In this document: one piece after another, positions 55,118 through 63,851 of the stretch | How positions within the stretch are numbered: position 1 is the first letter of the stretch | Layout: each line of letters starts with the position of its first letter | From: Alteromonadaceae bacterium Bs31 | GTDB taxonomy: Bacteria > Pseudomonadota > Gammaproteobacteria > Pseudomonadales > Cellvibrionaceae | DNA: 64,000 nt | Direction of reading: 5' to 3' | Assembly: GCA_900177435.1 (NCBI GenBank) | Contig: FXAI01000003.1 | Span: 124,001-188,000 of the forward strand | The notes under the pieces: model-generated | What the model was told of the DNA's origin: nothing | The model's input: the letters and a program-made list of their open reading frames with translations, nothing else | Database searches by the model: none | Translations under genes and position numbers: made by a program

Positions 55118-57397
55118 ATGCACAATCAAGCTTCACAACAGCATTTCCGCTCGCGCATCATCGCCGCAGCGGCATTACTGCTGGTTTTTTTCACTTCCCA
55201 GGCCTTCGCGCTGGAGTGTAGTTATAAAACCACCAACGACTGGGGCAGCGGTTTCACCGCCAGTATTACCCTTAGCAATAACGGAGAAACGACAATAAGT
55301 GGATGGCAGGTCAGCTGGCAACAAAACGGCGGATCACAAATAAGCAGTCTTTGGAATGCCAAGTACTCAGGAGACAATCCCTATTCAGCAAGCAATATGG
55401 GCTGGAACGGAAATATAGCAGTGGGCAACTCTGTGAGCTTTGGTTTTCAGGGTGAGGGTAGCGATTCCACGGGAACTATTACGCAATGCCTGGCAGAAGG
55501 TGGCACTAGCTCCTCATCGTCCAGCTCAAGCTCCAGCAGCTCTTCTTCAAGCACATCCAATTCCAGCTCCAGTAGCTCATCTTCTAGCTCTAGCAGCTCA
55601 TCTTCTAGCTCTAGCAGCTCATCTTCTAGCTCTAGCAGTTCGTCCTCCAGCTCTGGGGCCCTAGGCTGTGTGGATATGTGCAAGTGGTATCAGGATGAGC
55701 CACGCCCCTTGTGTACTAATCAAGACAACGGCTGGGGCTACGAAAACAACCAGAGCTGTATTGGTGTTAATACCTGTAACAGCCAGTCCGGTAGCGGTGG
55801 CGTTGTATCGGTTTGCAACGGCAGCTCTAGCTCGTCCAGTTCTAGCAGTTCCAGTTCCTCCTCATCTTCCAGCTCTAGCAGTTCCAGCTCCTCCTCATCT
55901 TCCAGTTCGAGTAGCTCCAGTTCCAGCTCGTCTAGCAGCTCATCGTCTGGTGGAAGCTCCAGTTCAAGTAGCAGTTCATCATCAAGCTCAAGCAGCAGCT
56001 CCTCTGGCAGCACAGGAAGCAACACAATAACTGTGCGAGCCGCCGGTAATGCAGGCACAGAGCACCTCACCATCAAAGTGGGCGGCACCGCCATTGGCGA
56101 TTTTACCCTTAGCACTACCATGGAAGATTACACCTTCGAAACCAATGCCGGTGGCGATGTAAAAGTGGTTTATGACAACGATGCTGGAAATGCGGATGTG
56201 CAGATCGATTACGCCGTAATTAATGGTGTTACCCTGCAGGCAGAAGATCAGCCAGATAATACCGGTGTGTGGAACAGTGGTCAGTGCGGCGGCATCGCCT
56301 CTGAATGGCTGCAATGCAGTGGCCATATTGGCTTTGGCTTCCTCAGCCCTGGCGAGCCAGGAGAGTCAACGGGTACCGGTTTGTTTACTCATGCGGATTT
56401 CCCCATTGGTATGGCGGTTTCTGGACCGGGAGAAAACCGCAGTTTCCTTGATATTGCTGAAAAGCAGGTGTCCATCAACGAGCACTTCGGAGAGCTCACA
56501 GCGGGTAATATCATGAAGATGAGTTATCTGCATCCCGCCGAAGATCGCTACAACTGGGATAACGCAGAACAGATGCTCAATTGGGCAAACGCGAATGGTA
56601 AAAAGGTTCACGGGCATACCTTCATCTGGCACTCCGATTATCAGATTCCCAACTGGATGAAGAATTACAGCGGCGATTTCGAAGCCATGCTGGATGAGCA
56701 CGTCAGAACCATTGCTACGCGCTTTAAGGGCAGAGTTGTGAGCTGGGATGTGGCCAACGAAGTCATTAATGAGGCCAATAATTGCTGGCGCGACTCAGTG
56801 TTTTATCAAAAGCTCGGCAAGGATTTTGTTGCCAATGCTTTCCGCGTGGCCAACGAAGCGGATCCGGATGTTGACCTTTATTACAACGATTTTGACACAG
56901 AAGGCGGCAACACAGCCAAGCTATCGTGCTTGTTAGAATTAGTGGATGAACTGCAAGCTGCAAACGTGCCCATTGACGGTGTTGGCTTCCAAATGCATGT
57001 GCAAATAGACTGGCCAAGTACCAGCGCAATCGCCAGTGCCTTTCAGGCCATTGTTGACCGCGGCCTGAAGGTGAAGATTACGGAACTGGATATTCCGCTC
57101 AATAACCCGTGGGCGAGCGCTCCTTTTCCACAATATACAGCCTTCACCGACGCTGCAGCCGAGCGCCAGAAACAGCGCTACAAGTCCATAGTGCAAACTT
57201 ACCTGGATACCGTACCGGCACACTTGCGTGGTGGTATTACGGTATGGGGGCTGTGGGACGGTGACAGCTGGTTGTTGGAGCTGGGCTCTCGACAGGGCAC
57301 TGCCGATTGGCCCTTACTCTTTTCCGGCCCTGCAAACGGGCCTTATGAAGCCAAACCGGCACTAGATGGCTTTATTGAGGCGCTGGACGGCCAGTAA
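55118..57397 (+). CDS. Secreted GH10 endo-xylanase: CBM2 - CBM10 - CBM60-like - GH10
   Basis: 759 residues, hydrolyses internal beta-1,4-xylan bonds outside the cell. Signal peptide 1-31; CBM2 33-125 (Cys34/Cys124, WNGNIAVGNSVSFGFQG); serine linker; CBM10 about 181-233 (CKWYQDEPRPLC, GWGYENNQSC); second serine linker; a CBM36/60-like calcium-type xylan-binding module at about 303-408 (ITVRAAGNAGTEHLTIKVGG, VDGVTLQAED-like core, CGGIASEWLQC); GH10 domain 420-757. Acid/base Glu548 is in WDVANEV and the nucleophile Glu656 in KITELDI; WHSDYQIPNW is also typical. Architecture matches Cellvibrio/Teredinibacter/Saccharophagus xylanases. Strong terminator follows. Confidence 0.95.
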   Translation: MHNQASQQHFRSRIIAAAALLLVFFTSQAFALECSYKTTNDWGSGFTASITLSNNGETTISGWQVSWQQNGGSQISSLWNAKYSGDNPYSASNMGWNGNIAVGNSVSFGFQGEGSDSTGTITQCLAEGGTSSSSSSSSSSSSSSSTSNSSSSSSSSSSSSSSSSSSSSSSSSSSSSSSSGALGCVDMCKWYQDEPRPLCTNQDNGWGYENNQSCIGVNTCNSQSGSGGVVSVCNGSSSSSSSSSSSSSSSSSSSSSSSSSSSSSSSSSSSSSSSSSSGGSSSSSSSSSSSSSSSSSGSTGSNTITVRAAGNAGTEHLTIKVGGTAIGDFTLSTTMEDYTFETNAGGDVKVVYDNDAGNADVQIDYAVINGVTLQAEDQPDNTGVWNSGQCGGIASEWLQCSGHIGFGFLSPGEPGESTGTGLFTHADFPIGMAVSGPGENRSFLDIAEKQVSINEHFGELTAGNIMKMSYLHPAEDRYNWDNAEQMLNWANANGKKVHGHTFIWHSDYQIPNWMKNYSGDFEAMLDEHVRTIATRFKGRVVSWDVANEVINEANNCWRDSVFYQKLGKDFVANAFRVANEADPDVDLYYNDFDTEGGNTAKLSCLLELVDELQAANVPIDGVGFQMHVQIDWPSTSAIASAFQAIVDRGLKVKITELDIPLNNPWASAPFPQYTAFTDAAAERQKQRYKSIVQTYLDTVPAHLRGGITVWGLWDGDSWLLELGSRQGTADWPLLFSGPANGPYEAKPALDGFIEALDGQ
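55571..55640. repeat. 21-bp tandem repeat in the first serine linker
   Basis: Three copies of a 21-bp unit (AGCAGCTCATCTTCTAGCTC plus T, one mismatch in the first) at 55571-55591, 55592-55612 and 55613-55633, plus a partial fourth. Each encodes seven serines, so copy-number change would alter linker length in steps of seven without a frameshift. Other linkers in the window use mixed AGC/AGT/TCN codons with only loose repetition. Confidence 0.85.
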
Positions 57398-57422
57398 AGA
57401 CATAACAAAAACATCAGAGAAT

Positions 57423-57455
57423 AAAAAGCGCAGCTTATGGAGCTGCGCTTTTTTT
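57423..57455. terminator. Intrinsic terminator after the xylanase
   Basis: 13-bp stem AAAAAGCGCAGCT (57423-57435) / AGCTGCGCTTTTT (57441-57453), loop TATGG, then TTTTA. Symmetric, so it may also end the convergent 57481 gene. Confidence 0.9.
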
Positions 57456-57480
57456 ACTTTTATTCCACAGGTATAAACAT

Positions 57481-57702
57481 CTAGCACGCCAGCGAATAGC
57501 GCTTTTGCACATCAGCAAAGCCCATAACAGCACCAGAAGCAAAAACAATCACCTTTCTTCCGGAGTAACGCAGGCACGAAGGAACCTGAGACTGCTTCGA
57601 CTTCATGTTTTTGGGCACAAATACATCGCTGATCTGATGTACTCGACCTATCTGATCTTTTAGTTTGGCTCCAGGCCTAATAGTTTTGGCATCGCTTACC
57701 AT
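57481..57702 (-). CDS. Small hypothetical protein behind LexA-like boxes
   Basis: 73 residues from the ATG at 57702, which has GAGG nine bases upstream; a TTG at 57723 would add seven. MVSDAKTIRPGAKLKDQIGR at the start, then a basic middle (VPKNMKSKQSQVPSCLRYSG) and GRKVIVFASGAVMGFAD near the end; Cys at both the middle and the terminus. Soluble, basic, no motif I recognise. A promoter TTGTAA-N17-TACATT and two LexA-like boxes immediately upstream suggest SOS control. Function unknown; a damage-induced regulator or inhibitor is only a guess. Confidence 0.6.
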   Translation of the reverse strand: MVSDAKTIRPGAKLKDQIGRVHQISDVFVPKNMKSKQSQVPSCLRYSGRKVIVFASGAVMGFADVQKRYSLAC

Positions 57703-57725
57703 GGGGCACACCCTCACCGACAAAA

Positions 57726-57776
57726 ATGTATGGATATACAGTACTTTTTACAAATGTACATACATACAGTACTTTA
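57726..57776 (-). promoter_or_regulatory. Tandem LexA-like operators within a 28-bp direct repeat
   Basis: Read on the minus strand, CTGTATATCCATACAT (57741-57726) and CTGTATGTATGTACAT (57769-57754) both fit CTGT-N8-ACAt, one base short of the E. coli consensus CTGT-N8-ACAG. They lie in two direct-repeat units exactly 28 bases apart that share ATACAGTACTTT. The promoter TTGTAA...TACATT overlaps the first box. Binding by LexA is inferred. Confidence 0.5.
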
Positions 57777-57893
57777 TGTCAAGTGCGATACTTAGAAAAC
57801 CTGAGGCTTTACCTATTATTTTTTACATGGTCAATGTTTTACACGCAAAAGGCTTAGCCTGGGAAGAATGGTATTGATAATTCTGGCTGCACC

Positions 57894-58100
57894 CTAAATT
57901 TTTATAAAAAATGGAAGCAATACCAGAATAAAACCGAGCAATACCAAGAGGTAGATGCTAGTAACGAAATAGGGAAATACACAAAGAGCAATACCGCAAA
58001 TAAGCGACATTGCATGCCTTTGTTTTTTGCCATACACGAAGTAACTAAACCCTATTAGCCCAAAAAATAAGCTCCAGATAATTTGAGGTCCACTTTCCAT
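57894..58100 (-). CDS. Small integral membrane protein
   Basis: 68 residues with two or three hydrophobic segments (about 6-23, 31-50, 51-67) and a short basic loop GKKQRHAM. WSLFFGLIGFSYFVYGKKQR followed by LICGIALCVFPYFV is a widespread small membrane protein pattern, often labelled only 'amino acid transport protein' without evidence. Function unknown. Sits between the LexA-box gene and the L,D-transpeptidase gene on the same strand. Confidence 0.75.
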   Translation of the reverse strand: MESGPQIIWSLFFGLIGFSYFVYGKKQRHAMSLICGIALCVFPYFVTSIYLLVLLGFILVLLPFFIKI

Positions 58101-58217
58101 ACTGGCGAGACACCTTTAAACGGGGCAAGCAATTCACGGCTCGCGCTTGGTGATGATTGTCAGCTGAGCAGGCGCTCAGTAAACGTTCTTTACATCTTTG
58201 GCTGCACGCTTGGGCCT

Positions 58218-58955
58218 TCACTCAAACACATACTTACCGGCCTTAAGCTCCACATTAGGAGGCTTGCGCTGCGCTTCAAAATAGTCGTACCCCTCCTTCA
58301 AATTCTGCCAAAAACTAAACCACTTACTTATCCGTCGCTCCTGCAAGCGCTCTTCCGTCATCTTGAAGGGGAAAATATGCACCCGTACAAAGGGCTGGCC
58401 ACTTCGGTATGCTGCATCCATAAGCGCGTATATCTCTTCTATGTATTTATTGGTCATCGCATAGCAACCAATGGAAACACATTTGCCATGTACCATTAAG
58501 GCACTGCCAGTGCGACCGTGATAGCGATCGTATTTATTGGGGTAGCCCAAATTAAAAGAGAGGTGATATCGGCTCCAAGGGTTAAGGTTGGCTGGCGGCA
58601 CATAATAGAATCCTTCAGGTGCCTGCCAATCCCCTTGCTTGGTTTTTGGACCTAATCTACCGGAGTAAGTGCAGATGGAATAGCGCTTGAACAGCTTGAA
58701 TGTCTGCTCTTCGCTTTGTAGCCAAACTTCAAGCTTTTTGGTGTTTTTGAATATTCGAATAAAAACGGCAGAGCCCAGCTCCAGGTTTTTCTCAGCCAAT
58801 TCTATTTCGATTTTAGCAGAGACTCTCTCGATGGCCGCACGAGAGCGCTCACTGGAAGGGATCTTATTTGCATTAGCTGAAGAACACTGAGCAATAAGAA
58901 ACAGCAAAATAGCAATGCTCTTAAGGCCAATACAGCTCTTCACTACTCGATGCAT
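58218..58955 (-). CDS. YafK-like L,D-transpeptidase (YkuD) family protein
   Basis: 245 residues with a signal peptide (hydrophobic about 11-24). The YkuD catalytic motif is present as MVHGKCVSIGCYAM with His and Cys, within a domain containing NTKKLEVW, GDWQAPEGFYYVPPANLNPW and LSFNLGYPNKYDR. YafK-type members (DpaA in E. coli) detach lipoprotein from peptidoglycan; that role here is inferred. Start: ATG at 58955 lies inside a 10-bp hairpin; a GTG four codons on (58943) also gives a good signal peptide. Follows cysteine synthase on the same strand. Confidence 0.88.
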   Translation of the reverse strand: MHRVVKSCIGLKSIAILLFLIAQCSSANANKIPSSERSRAAIERVSAKIEIELAEKNLELGSAVFIRIFKNTKKLEVWLQSEEQTFKLFKRYSICTYSGRLGPKTKQGDWQAPEGFYYVPPANLNPWSRYHLSFNLGYPNKYDRYHGRTGSALMVHGKCVSIGCYAMTNKYIEEIYALMDAAYRSGQPFVRVHIFPFKMTEERLQERRISKWFSFWQNLKEGYDYFEAQRKPPNVELKAGKYVFE

Positions 58956-58978
58956 TCCCACGCAGAAACGTGGGAATG
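58953..58978. repeat. REP-like palindromic hairpin CATTCCCACG...CGTGGGAATG
   Basis: Perfect 10-bp stem (58953-58962 / 58969-58978) with a 6-base loop, between the cysteine synthase and L,D-transpeptidase genes. The same kind of TTCCCACG/CGTGGGAA palindrome is a frequent REP-type intergenic repeat in Proteobacteria. No T tract, so not an ordinary terminator. It covers the likely start codon of the downstream gene. Confidence 0.7.
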
Positions 58979-59002
58979 AAGGCAAGCCAGAAAACAAATT
59001 TA

Positions 59003-60049
59003 TTAACTCATCTGATAGCCAGCAGTAGAACGAGAAATGTCTAATTCTTCCTCACTCATATCCACCTCAACGCCATCGAACAAGGGCGTAGATAAATAAC
59101 GCTCCCCGGTATCCGGCAGCATACACAAAATATTGCTGCCCTCAGGCGCTGTCTTAGCAATTTCCAAGGCTGCAGCCAAAGTGCCACCGGCAGAAATACC
59201 CACAAATATACCCTCCTGCTGAGCTAGCTGCTGCGAGCACTCAATACTCCGCGGGCCTGTAACAGGAATATTTTCATCAAACAGGTTTTCATCAACTGCG
59301 TCTTCCACCAGCTTGGGAATAAAGTCTGGCGTCCAGCCCTGAATGGGGTGTTTAGTAAAGGAGGGATGAGAAGCGGCGGGCGAGCCGTCGGCATGTCGTT
59401 GCTGTTTTATACCGCTGGCAACTTCTGCTGCGTTAGCAGGTTCAGTTATGACAATTTTGGTGCTAGGGCTTTCTGCACGCAATACACGAGCAACGCCTTT
59501 TAAGGTACCGCCAGTGCCCATTCCCGTTACCCAATAGTCCAGCGAAATATCGCTAAAGCTATTCATAATTTCTCTTGCGGTGGTGCGCGAATGCATATCC
59601 GGGTTGGCTTCGTTTTCAAACTGGCGAGCAAGAAACCAGCCGTTTTTTTCTGCCAGCTCCTTGGCTTTGTTAACCATGCCGGTACCTTTTTCAGCAGCCG
59701 GGGTTAATACTACCTTGGCACCGAGGAAACGCATTAATTTACGGCGTTCAATACTAAAGCTTTCAGCCATAGTAATTACCAGAGGATAACCTTTTTGCGC
59801 ACAGACCATTGCAAGGCCAATGCCTGTGTTACCACTGGTGGCCTCAATGACTGTTTGCCCAGGCTTAAGCGCACCCGACTGCTCAGCGGCTTCGATAATG
59901 CCCAGTGCCAGGCGGTCTTTTACAGAGCTCATGGGGTTAAAGCATTCGGCTTTCACATATAAGTTAACGTGTGAAGGAGCCAGTTTATTAATTTTTATAA
60001 CGGGCGTATTACCAATGGTGCCCAGTATATTTTCATGCCTCGCAGTCAT
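59003..60049 (-). CDS. Cysteine synthase A family protein (O-acetylserine sulfhydrylase)
   Basis: Converts O-acetylserine and sulfide to cysteine with PLP. 348 residues from the ATG at 60049, which follows AAGGAG; the longer frame to 60109 is not needed. PLP lysine Lys44 in NPMSSVKDRLALG, TSGNTGIGLA (~71-80), phosphate-binding GMGTGGTLKG and GISAGGTLAAAL. About 25 residues longer than E. coli CysK; the extra piece includes an HADGSPAASHPSF insert-like segment around 230-245. Upstream neighbour is the outer-membrane barrel gene. Confidence 0.92.
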   Translation of the reverse strand: MTARHENILGTIGNTPVIKINKLAPSHVNLYVKAECFNPMSSVKDRLALGIIEAAEQSGALKPGQTVIEATSGNTGIGLAMVCAQKGYPLVITMAESFSIERRKLMRFLGAKVVLTPAAEKGTGMVNKAKELAEKNGWFLARQFENEANPDMHSRTTAREIMNSFSDISLDYWVTGMGTGGTLKGVARVLRAESPSTKIVITEPANAAEVASGIKQQRHADGSPAASHPSFTKHPIQGWTPDFIPKLVEDAVDENLFDENIPVTGPRSIECSQQLAQQEGIFVGISAGGTLAAALEIAKTAPEGSNILCMLPDTGERYLSTPLFDGVEVDMSEEELDISRSTAGYQMS

Positions 60050-60077
60050 TGCTATTCTCCTTATAATTCGCTTTAGC

Positions 60078-60644
60078 TTATAGCTTGAATTCAACGCGCA
60101 GGTTAACACCGCTGAAGGTATAGTCGTCAGAATCTATCATGTTCATGTATTCAATATTAAAGAACAAGGAGCCTTCTGGAGAAAAGCCTACACCAAGGCC
60201 ATAGCTCAAACCGGAGTCTTCGCCGGAGTCGTAAGCATTGGTATCTTCAATGGCCATTTCAATATTGGCACCCGCTAAGCCCAGCAGGCCGTATACCTGA
60301 AAACGTTCCTGGGAGTACTGTGGTCGCAGGTAAAGGCCGTAATAGCGCGTTAACTTGGTTTTTACTTTGGGTTCCAGCACACTTATGGCAACGGTTTTTT
60401 CGTCATTGGCAACGCCCAATCCCAAACGACCTTCAATGGCCAAAAATTCGTTTAGCATCATACCGCCTGCCATATCGAGTGCGCTCATATTGAACTCCAC
60501 AGTACTGGCCTCGGCACCCAGTACTTCCCCGTCAACCTCGATGCTGGCCATGGAATAACCACCGCCGAAGAAAGCCTTGTAGCCCGCCGCATGCAACGAG
60601 AAGGAACTAAGTGCTAATACGAGGAATAAAACCGTCTTTTTCAT
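60078..60644 (-). CDS. Outer-membrane beta-barrel protein (OmpA-like/OmpW-size)
   Basis: 188 residues with a clean signal peptide (MKKTVLFLVLALSSFSLHAA). The mature part alternates hydrophobic/polar residues over about eight strands (e.g. GYKAFFGGGYSMASIEV, YYGLYLRPQYSQERFQVYGL), which fits an eight-stranded barrel; the last residues VNLRVEFKL resemble a terminal strand ending in Leu rather than Phe. ATG at 60644 chosen: GGAGAA is ten bases upstream. No periplasmic OmpA domain. Ligand unknown. Confidence 0.85.
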   Translation of the reverse strand: MKKTVLFLVLALSSFSLHAAGYKAFFGGGYSMASIEVDGEVLGAEASTVEFNMSALDMAGGMMLNEFLAIEGRLGLGVANDEKTVAISVLEPKVKTKLTRYYGLYLRPQYSQERFQVYGLLGLAGANIEMAIEDTNAYDSGEDSGLSYGLGVGFSPEGSLFFNIEYMNMIDSDDYTFSGVNLRVEFKL

Positions 60645-60856
60645 ACATTTCTCCATTAAGGTCCACAGGCGCTTTTTGCTAGCGCCCTTGTAATCGTCTG
60701 CCATACAGCGGCAGCCATTGTAGCCGATCAATACAATGGATGTTACTAGGCGGCGAAATACCTATCTAAGGTAACAATGCGAGGCTATAATGCGCGCCTT
60801 TTAATCAATGGGCATTTATCAAATGCCCTATTCCAGAGTTATCGAGGCACCCCCCT

Positions 60857-62677
60857 GTGATAGAAAAACTGCGCAATATTGCCATTATTGCCCACGTAGA
60901 CCATGGCAAAACCACCCTGGTGGACAAACTGTTGAAGCAATCCGGCACACTGGATCGCAAAGATGAAGGCTCCGAACGCGTTATGGATTCCAATGACCAG
61001 GAACGCGAGCGCGGCATTACCATTCTGGCCAAAAACACCGCCATCAGCTGGAACGGCTACCGTATCAACATCGTGGACACGCCTGGACACGCCGATTTCG
61101 GCGGTGAGGTAGAACGCGTTCTTTCGATGGTGGACTGCGTACTGCTGTTGGTGGATGCTGTTGATGGACCCATGCCGCAAACCCGCTTTGTTACCAGTAA
61201 AGCTTTTGAAAAAGGCCTGAAACCCATTGTGGTGATCAACAAGGTTGACCGCCCCGGCGCCCGCGCCGACTGGGTGCACGATCAGGTATTCGATCTATTC
61301 GACCGCCTGGGTGGCACAGACGAGCAGCTGGACTTTCCCATGATCTACGCTTCGGCCCTTAACGGTTATGCAGGTACAGACCTGGATAACATGGCCGACG
61401 ACATGAACCCACTGTTGAAGTTGATCGTGGAGCAGGTTCCACCACCCAAAGTGGAAATCGATGGCCCCTTCCAAATGCAAATTTCCGCGCTGGACTACAA
61501 CAGCTATGTAGGTGTTATCGGTATTGGACGCATCACCCGTGGAGAGCTAAAACCCAACCAGCAGGTTGTTGTACTAGACCCCCAAGGGAATGCCCGCAAA
61601 GCAAAAGTACTGCAGGTAATGGGCTATCACGGCCTGGAGCGGGTGGATACGGAGCTGGCCACCGCCGGTGATATCGTGTGTATTACTGGTGTCGATAAAC
61701 TGGGCATCTCCGATACCCTTTGCGACCCCAACACTGTAGAGGCCCTGCCCCCACTGAGCGTAGACGAGCCCACGGTAAGCATGACCTTTCAGGTTAACGA
61801 CTCCCCGTTTGCCGGTCTGGAGGGCAAGTTTGTTACCTCACGTAATATCAGAGAACGCCTGGACCAGGAGCTTATCCATAACGTCGCTTTGCGTGTTGTG
61901 CAGGGTGATAGCCCCGATAAATTTGTGGTTTCCGGTCGCGGCGAATTACACCTGTCGGTACTAATCGAAAACATGCGCAGAGAAGGCTTTGAGCTGGGTG
62001 TTTCCCGCCCTGAAGTAATCCAGAAAGAAGTGAATGGCGAAATTCACGAGCCTTTCGAGCAAGTGGTTATCGACGTGGAAGACCAGCACCAGGGTTCGAT
62101 TATGGAAGAGATTGGCCTGCGTAAGGGCGAGCTCACCAATATGGAGCCCGACGGCAAAGGCCGGGTAAAACTGGAATTTTTGATTCCTTCGCGCGGGCTG
62201 ATTGGCTTTCGCGGCCTGTTCCTTACCCTCACCTCTGGTTCCGGCATTATGACCAGCATCTTTGACCATTACGGCCCGGTAAAAGCCGGTGAAGTAAGCA
62301 GCCGTCAGAACGGTGTACTGGTCAGCATGGTAAAAGGTAAGACGCTGGCTTACGCGCTATTTAATCTGCAAGACCGCGGGCGCCTGTTTTTGGGCCATGG
62401 TGCAGAGGTTTACGAAGGCCAGGTGGTGGGTATTCACTCACGCGATAATGATCTGGTCGTTAACCCCACCAAAGCCAAGCAGCTCAACAATATTCGCGCA
62501 GCGGGTACCGATGAAGCCTTGATTCTTACCCCTCCTATCAAGCATACCCTTGAGCAGGCGCTGGAATTTATCGAAGACGACGAACTGGTAGAGGTTACCC
62601 CTGAGTCCATTCGCGTGCGTAAAAAACTGCTGACAGAAAACGAGCGCAAACGCGCGAAAAACGCCGCTGCAAAATAA
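60857..62677 (+). CDS. typA: Translational GTPase TypA/BipA
   Basis: Ribosome-associated GTPase needed for growth at low temperature and under stress. 606 residues, starts at a GTG. G1 [10 protein letters not shown] (~11-20), switch region RERGITI, G3 [13 protein letters not shown]4 NKVDRPGA; then EF-G-like domains and the TypA C-terminal domain ([25 protein letters not shown]). Full length. Shares a bidirectional terminator with the convergent glutamine synthetase gene. Confidence 0.97.
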   Translation: MIEKLRNIAIIAHVDHGKTTLVDKLLKQSGTLDRKDEGSERVMDSNDQERERGITILAKNTAISWNGYRINIVDTPGHADFGGEVERVLSMVDCVLLLVDAVDGPMPQTRFVTSKAFEKGLKPIVVINKVDRPGARADWVHDQVFDLFDRLGGTDEQLDFPMIYASALNGYAGTDLDNMADDMNPLLKLIVEQVPPPKVEIDGPFQMQISALDYNSYVGVIGIGRITRGELKPNQQVVVLDPQGNARKAKVLQVMGYHGLERVDTELATAGDIVCITGVDKLGISDTLCDPNTVEALPPLSVDEPTVSMTFQVNDSPFAGLEGKFVTSRNIRERLDQELIHNVALRVVQGDSPDKFVVSGRGELHLSVLIENMRREGFELGVSRPEVIQKEVNGEIHEPFEQVVIDVEDQHQGSIMEEIGLRKGELTNMEPDGKGRVKLEFLIPSRGLIGFRGLFLTLTSGSGIMTSIFDHYGPVKAGEVSSRQNGVLVSMVKGKTLAYALFNLQDRGRLFLGHGAEVYEGQVVGIHSRDNDLVVNPTKAKQLNNIRAAGTDEALILTPPIKHTLEQALEFIEDDELVEVTPESIRVRKKLLTENERKRAKNAAAK

Positions 62678-62702
62678 CCTGCGGTCCATTTCTGTAGACA
62701 AA

Positions 62703-62732
62703 AAAAAGCCGGAGCATTTGCTCCGGCTTTTT
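62703..62732. terminator. Bidirectional intrinsic terminator
   Basis: AAAAAGCCGGAGC (62703-62715) / GCTCCGGCTTTTT (62720-62732), perfect 13-bp stem with loop ATTT. Between the convergent typA and glutamine synthetase genes. Confidence 0.92.
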
Positions 62733-62764
62733 CTTTTTCGATACAACTAACAAAAGCTAATAAA

Positions 62765-63781
62765 TTAAACGCCAGCTTCTTTAGTGGTTTTAACGATCGC
62801 TGCGGCCACTTTGTAGGGATCAGCGTTAGAAGCAGGACGACGGTCTTCCAGGCGACCTTTCCAGCCATCATCAACAGTACCCACGGGGATACGAATGGAA
62901 GCACCACGGTCAGATACACCGTAGCTGAATTCGTCGATAGCCTGGGTTTCGTGCTTACCAGTAAGACGCTGGTGGTTGTCTGCACCGTAAACACTGATGT
63001 GACGTTCAATGTTTTTACCGAACTCTTCACAGATCTTAGTAAATACTTCTTCTTTACCCAGATCACGCATCGCGCCGTTAGAGAAGTTGGCGTGCATGCC
63101 GGAGCCGTTCCAGTCGGTATCGCCAAGGGGCTTAGGATGCCAGTCGATAGCGTAGTCATATTTCTCAGCAGTGCGCTCCAGAAGGTAACGACCCAGCCAG
63201 ATTTCATCACCAGCACGCTTTGCGCCTTTAGCGAAAATCTGGAATTCCCATTGGCCAGCGGCCACTTCAGCGTTGATACCCTCAACGTTCAAACCCGCAG
63301 CCAAACAGATGTCCAGGTGCTCTTCGATGATTTCACGGCCGAAGGCATTTTTAGCACCTACTGAACAGTAGTATGGGCCTTGTGGGTCAGGGAAACCGCC
63401 AGCAGGGAAACCGGGTGGACGGTTAGTTGCCATGTCCCACAGGAAGTATTCTTGCTCAAAACCGAACCAGAAATCGTCGTCGTCATCGGATTCGTCGATA
63501 GTGGCACGGCCATTGGTTACGTGAGGTGAACCGTCAGCGTTAAGGACTTCTGTCATTACCAAGTAAGAGTTGTTGCGATCGGGGTCGGGAATGATCGCTA
63601 CTGGCTTAAGCAAGCAATCTGAGTCACTGCCGTCAGCTTGCTCAGTGGAGCTGCCGTCGAATGACCACATTGGGCATTCTTCCAGGGTTCCGCCAAAATC
63701 ATTGCGAACCATAGTTTTACTACGAAGGCTTTGAGTTGGCGCATAACCGTCAAGCCAGATGTATTCCAACTTACTTTTCAT
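62765..63781 (-). CDS. glnII: Type II (eukaryotic-like) glutamine synthetase
   Basis: Makes glutamine from glutamate, ammonia and ATP. 338 residues, the GSII length; GSI enzymes have about 470. Motifs: YIWLDGYAPTQSLRSKT (8-24), WSFDGSSTEQADGSDSD (39-55), FGFEQEYFL (~107-115), EVAAGQWEFQ, the GSGMHANFSNGAM ATP/glutamate loop, and RGASIRIPV near the C-terminus. No adenylylation site, as expected for GSII. GSII occurs in rhizobia, actinobacteria and scattered gammaproteobacteria, so its presence suggests past transfer. Ribosome site GGAG upstream. Confidence 0.96.
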   Translation of the reverse strand: MKSKLEYIWLDGYAPTQSLRSKTMVRNDFGGTLEECPMWSFDGSSTEQADGSDSDCLLKPVAIIPDPDRNNSYLVMTEVLNADGSPHVTNGRATIDESDDDDDFWFGFEQEYFLWDMATNRPPGFPAGGFPDPQGPYYCSVGAKNAFGREIIEEHLDICLAAGLNVEGINAEVAAGQWEFQIFAKGAKRAGDEIWLGRYLLERTAEKYDYAIDWHPKPLGDTDWNGSGMHANFSNGAMRDLGKEEVFTKICEEFGKNIERHISVYGADNHQRLTGKHETQAIDEFSYGVSDRGASIRIPVGTVDDGWKGRLEDRRPASNADPYKVAAAIVKTTKEAGV

Positions 63782-63851
63782 GTTGAGTTTTACTCCGATA
63801 GGTTTTATTGAGATTTAGGGGGAGCCCCATGTTTATCCGGGTTATTCCAAA

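Noticed and set aside
55447-56121. Glu/Leu-rich minus-strand frames opposite the serine linkers of the xylanase
   Set aside because: The complement of serine codon runs gives EEL/ELE repeats automatically; no start or ribosome site.
57776-57877. 33-codon plus-strand peptide next to the LexA-like boxes
   Set aside because: ATG present but no ribosome site and no known toxin-peptide pattern; mentioned only as a possibility.
62434-63285. 283-residue minus frame overlapping the glutamine synthetase and typA ends
   Set aside because: Shifted frame of the glutamine synthetase gene running through the terminator into antisense typA; no independent support.
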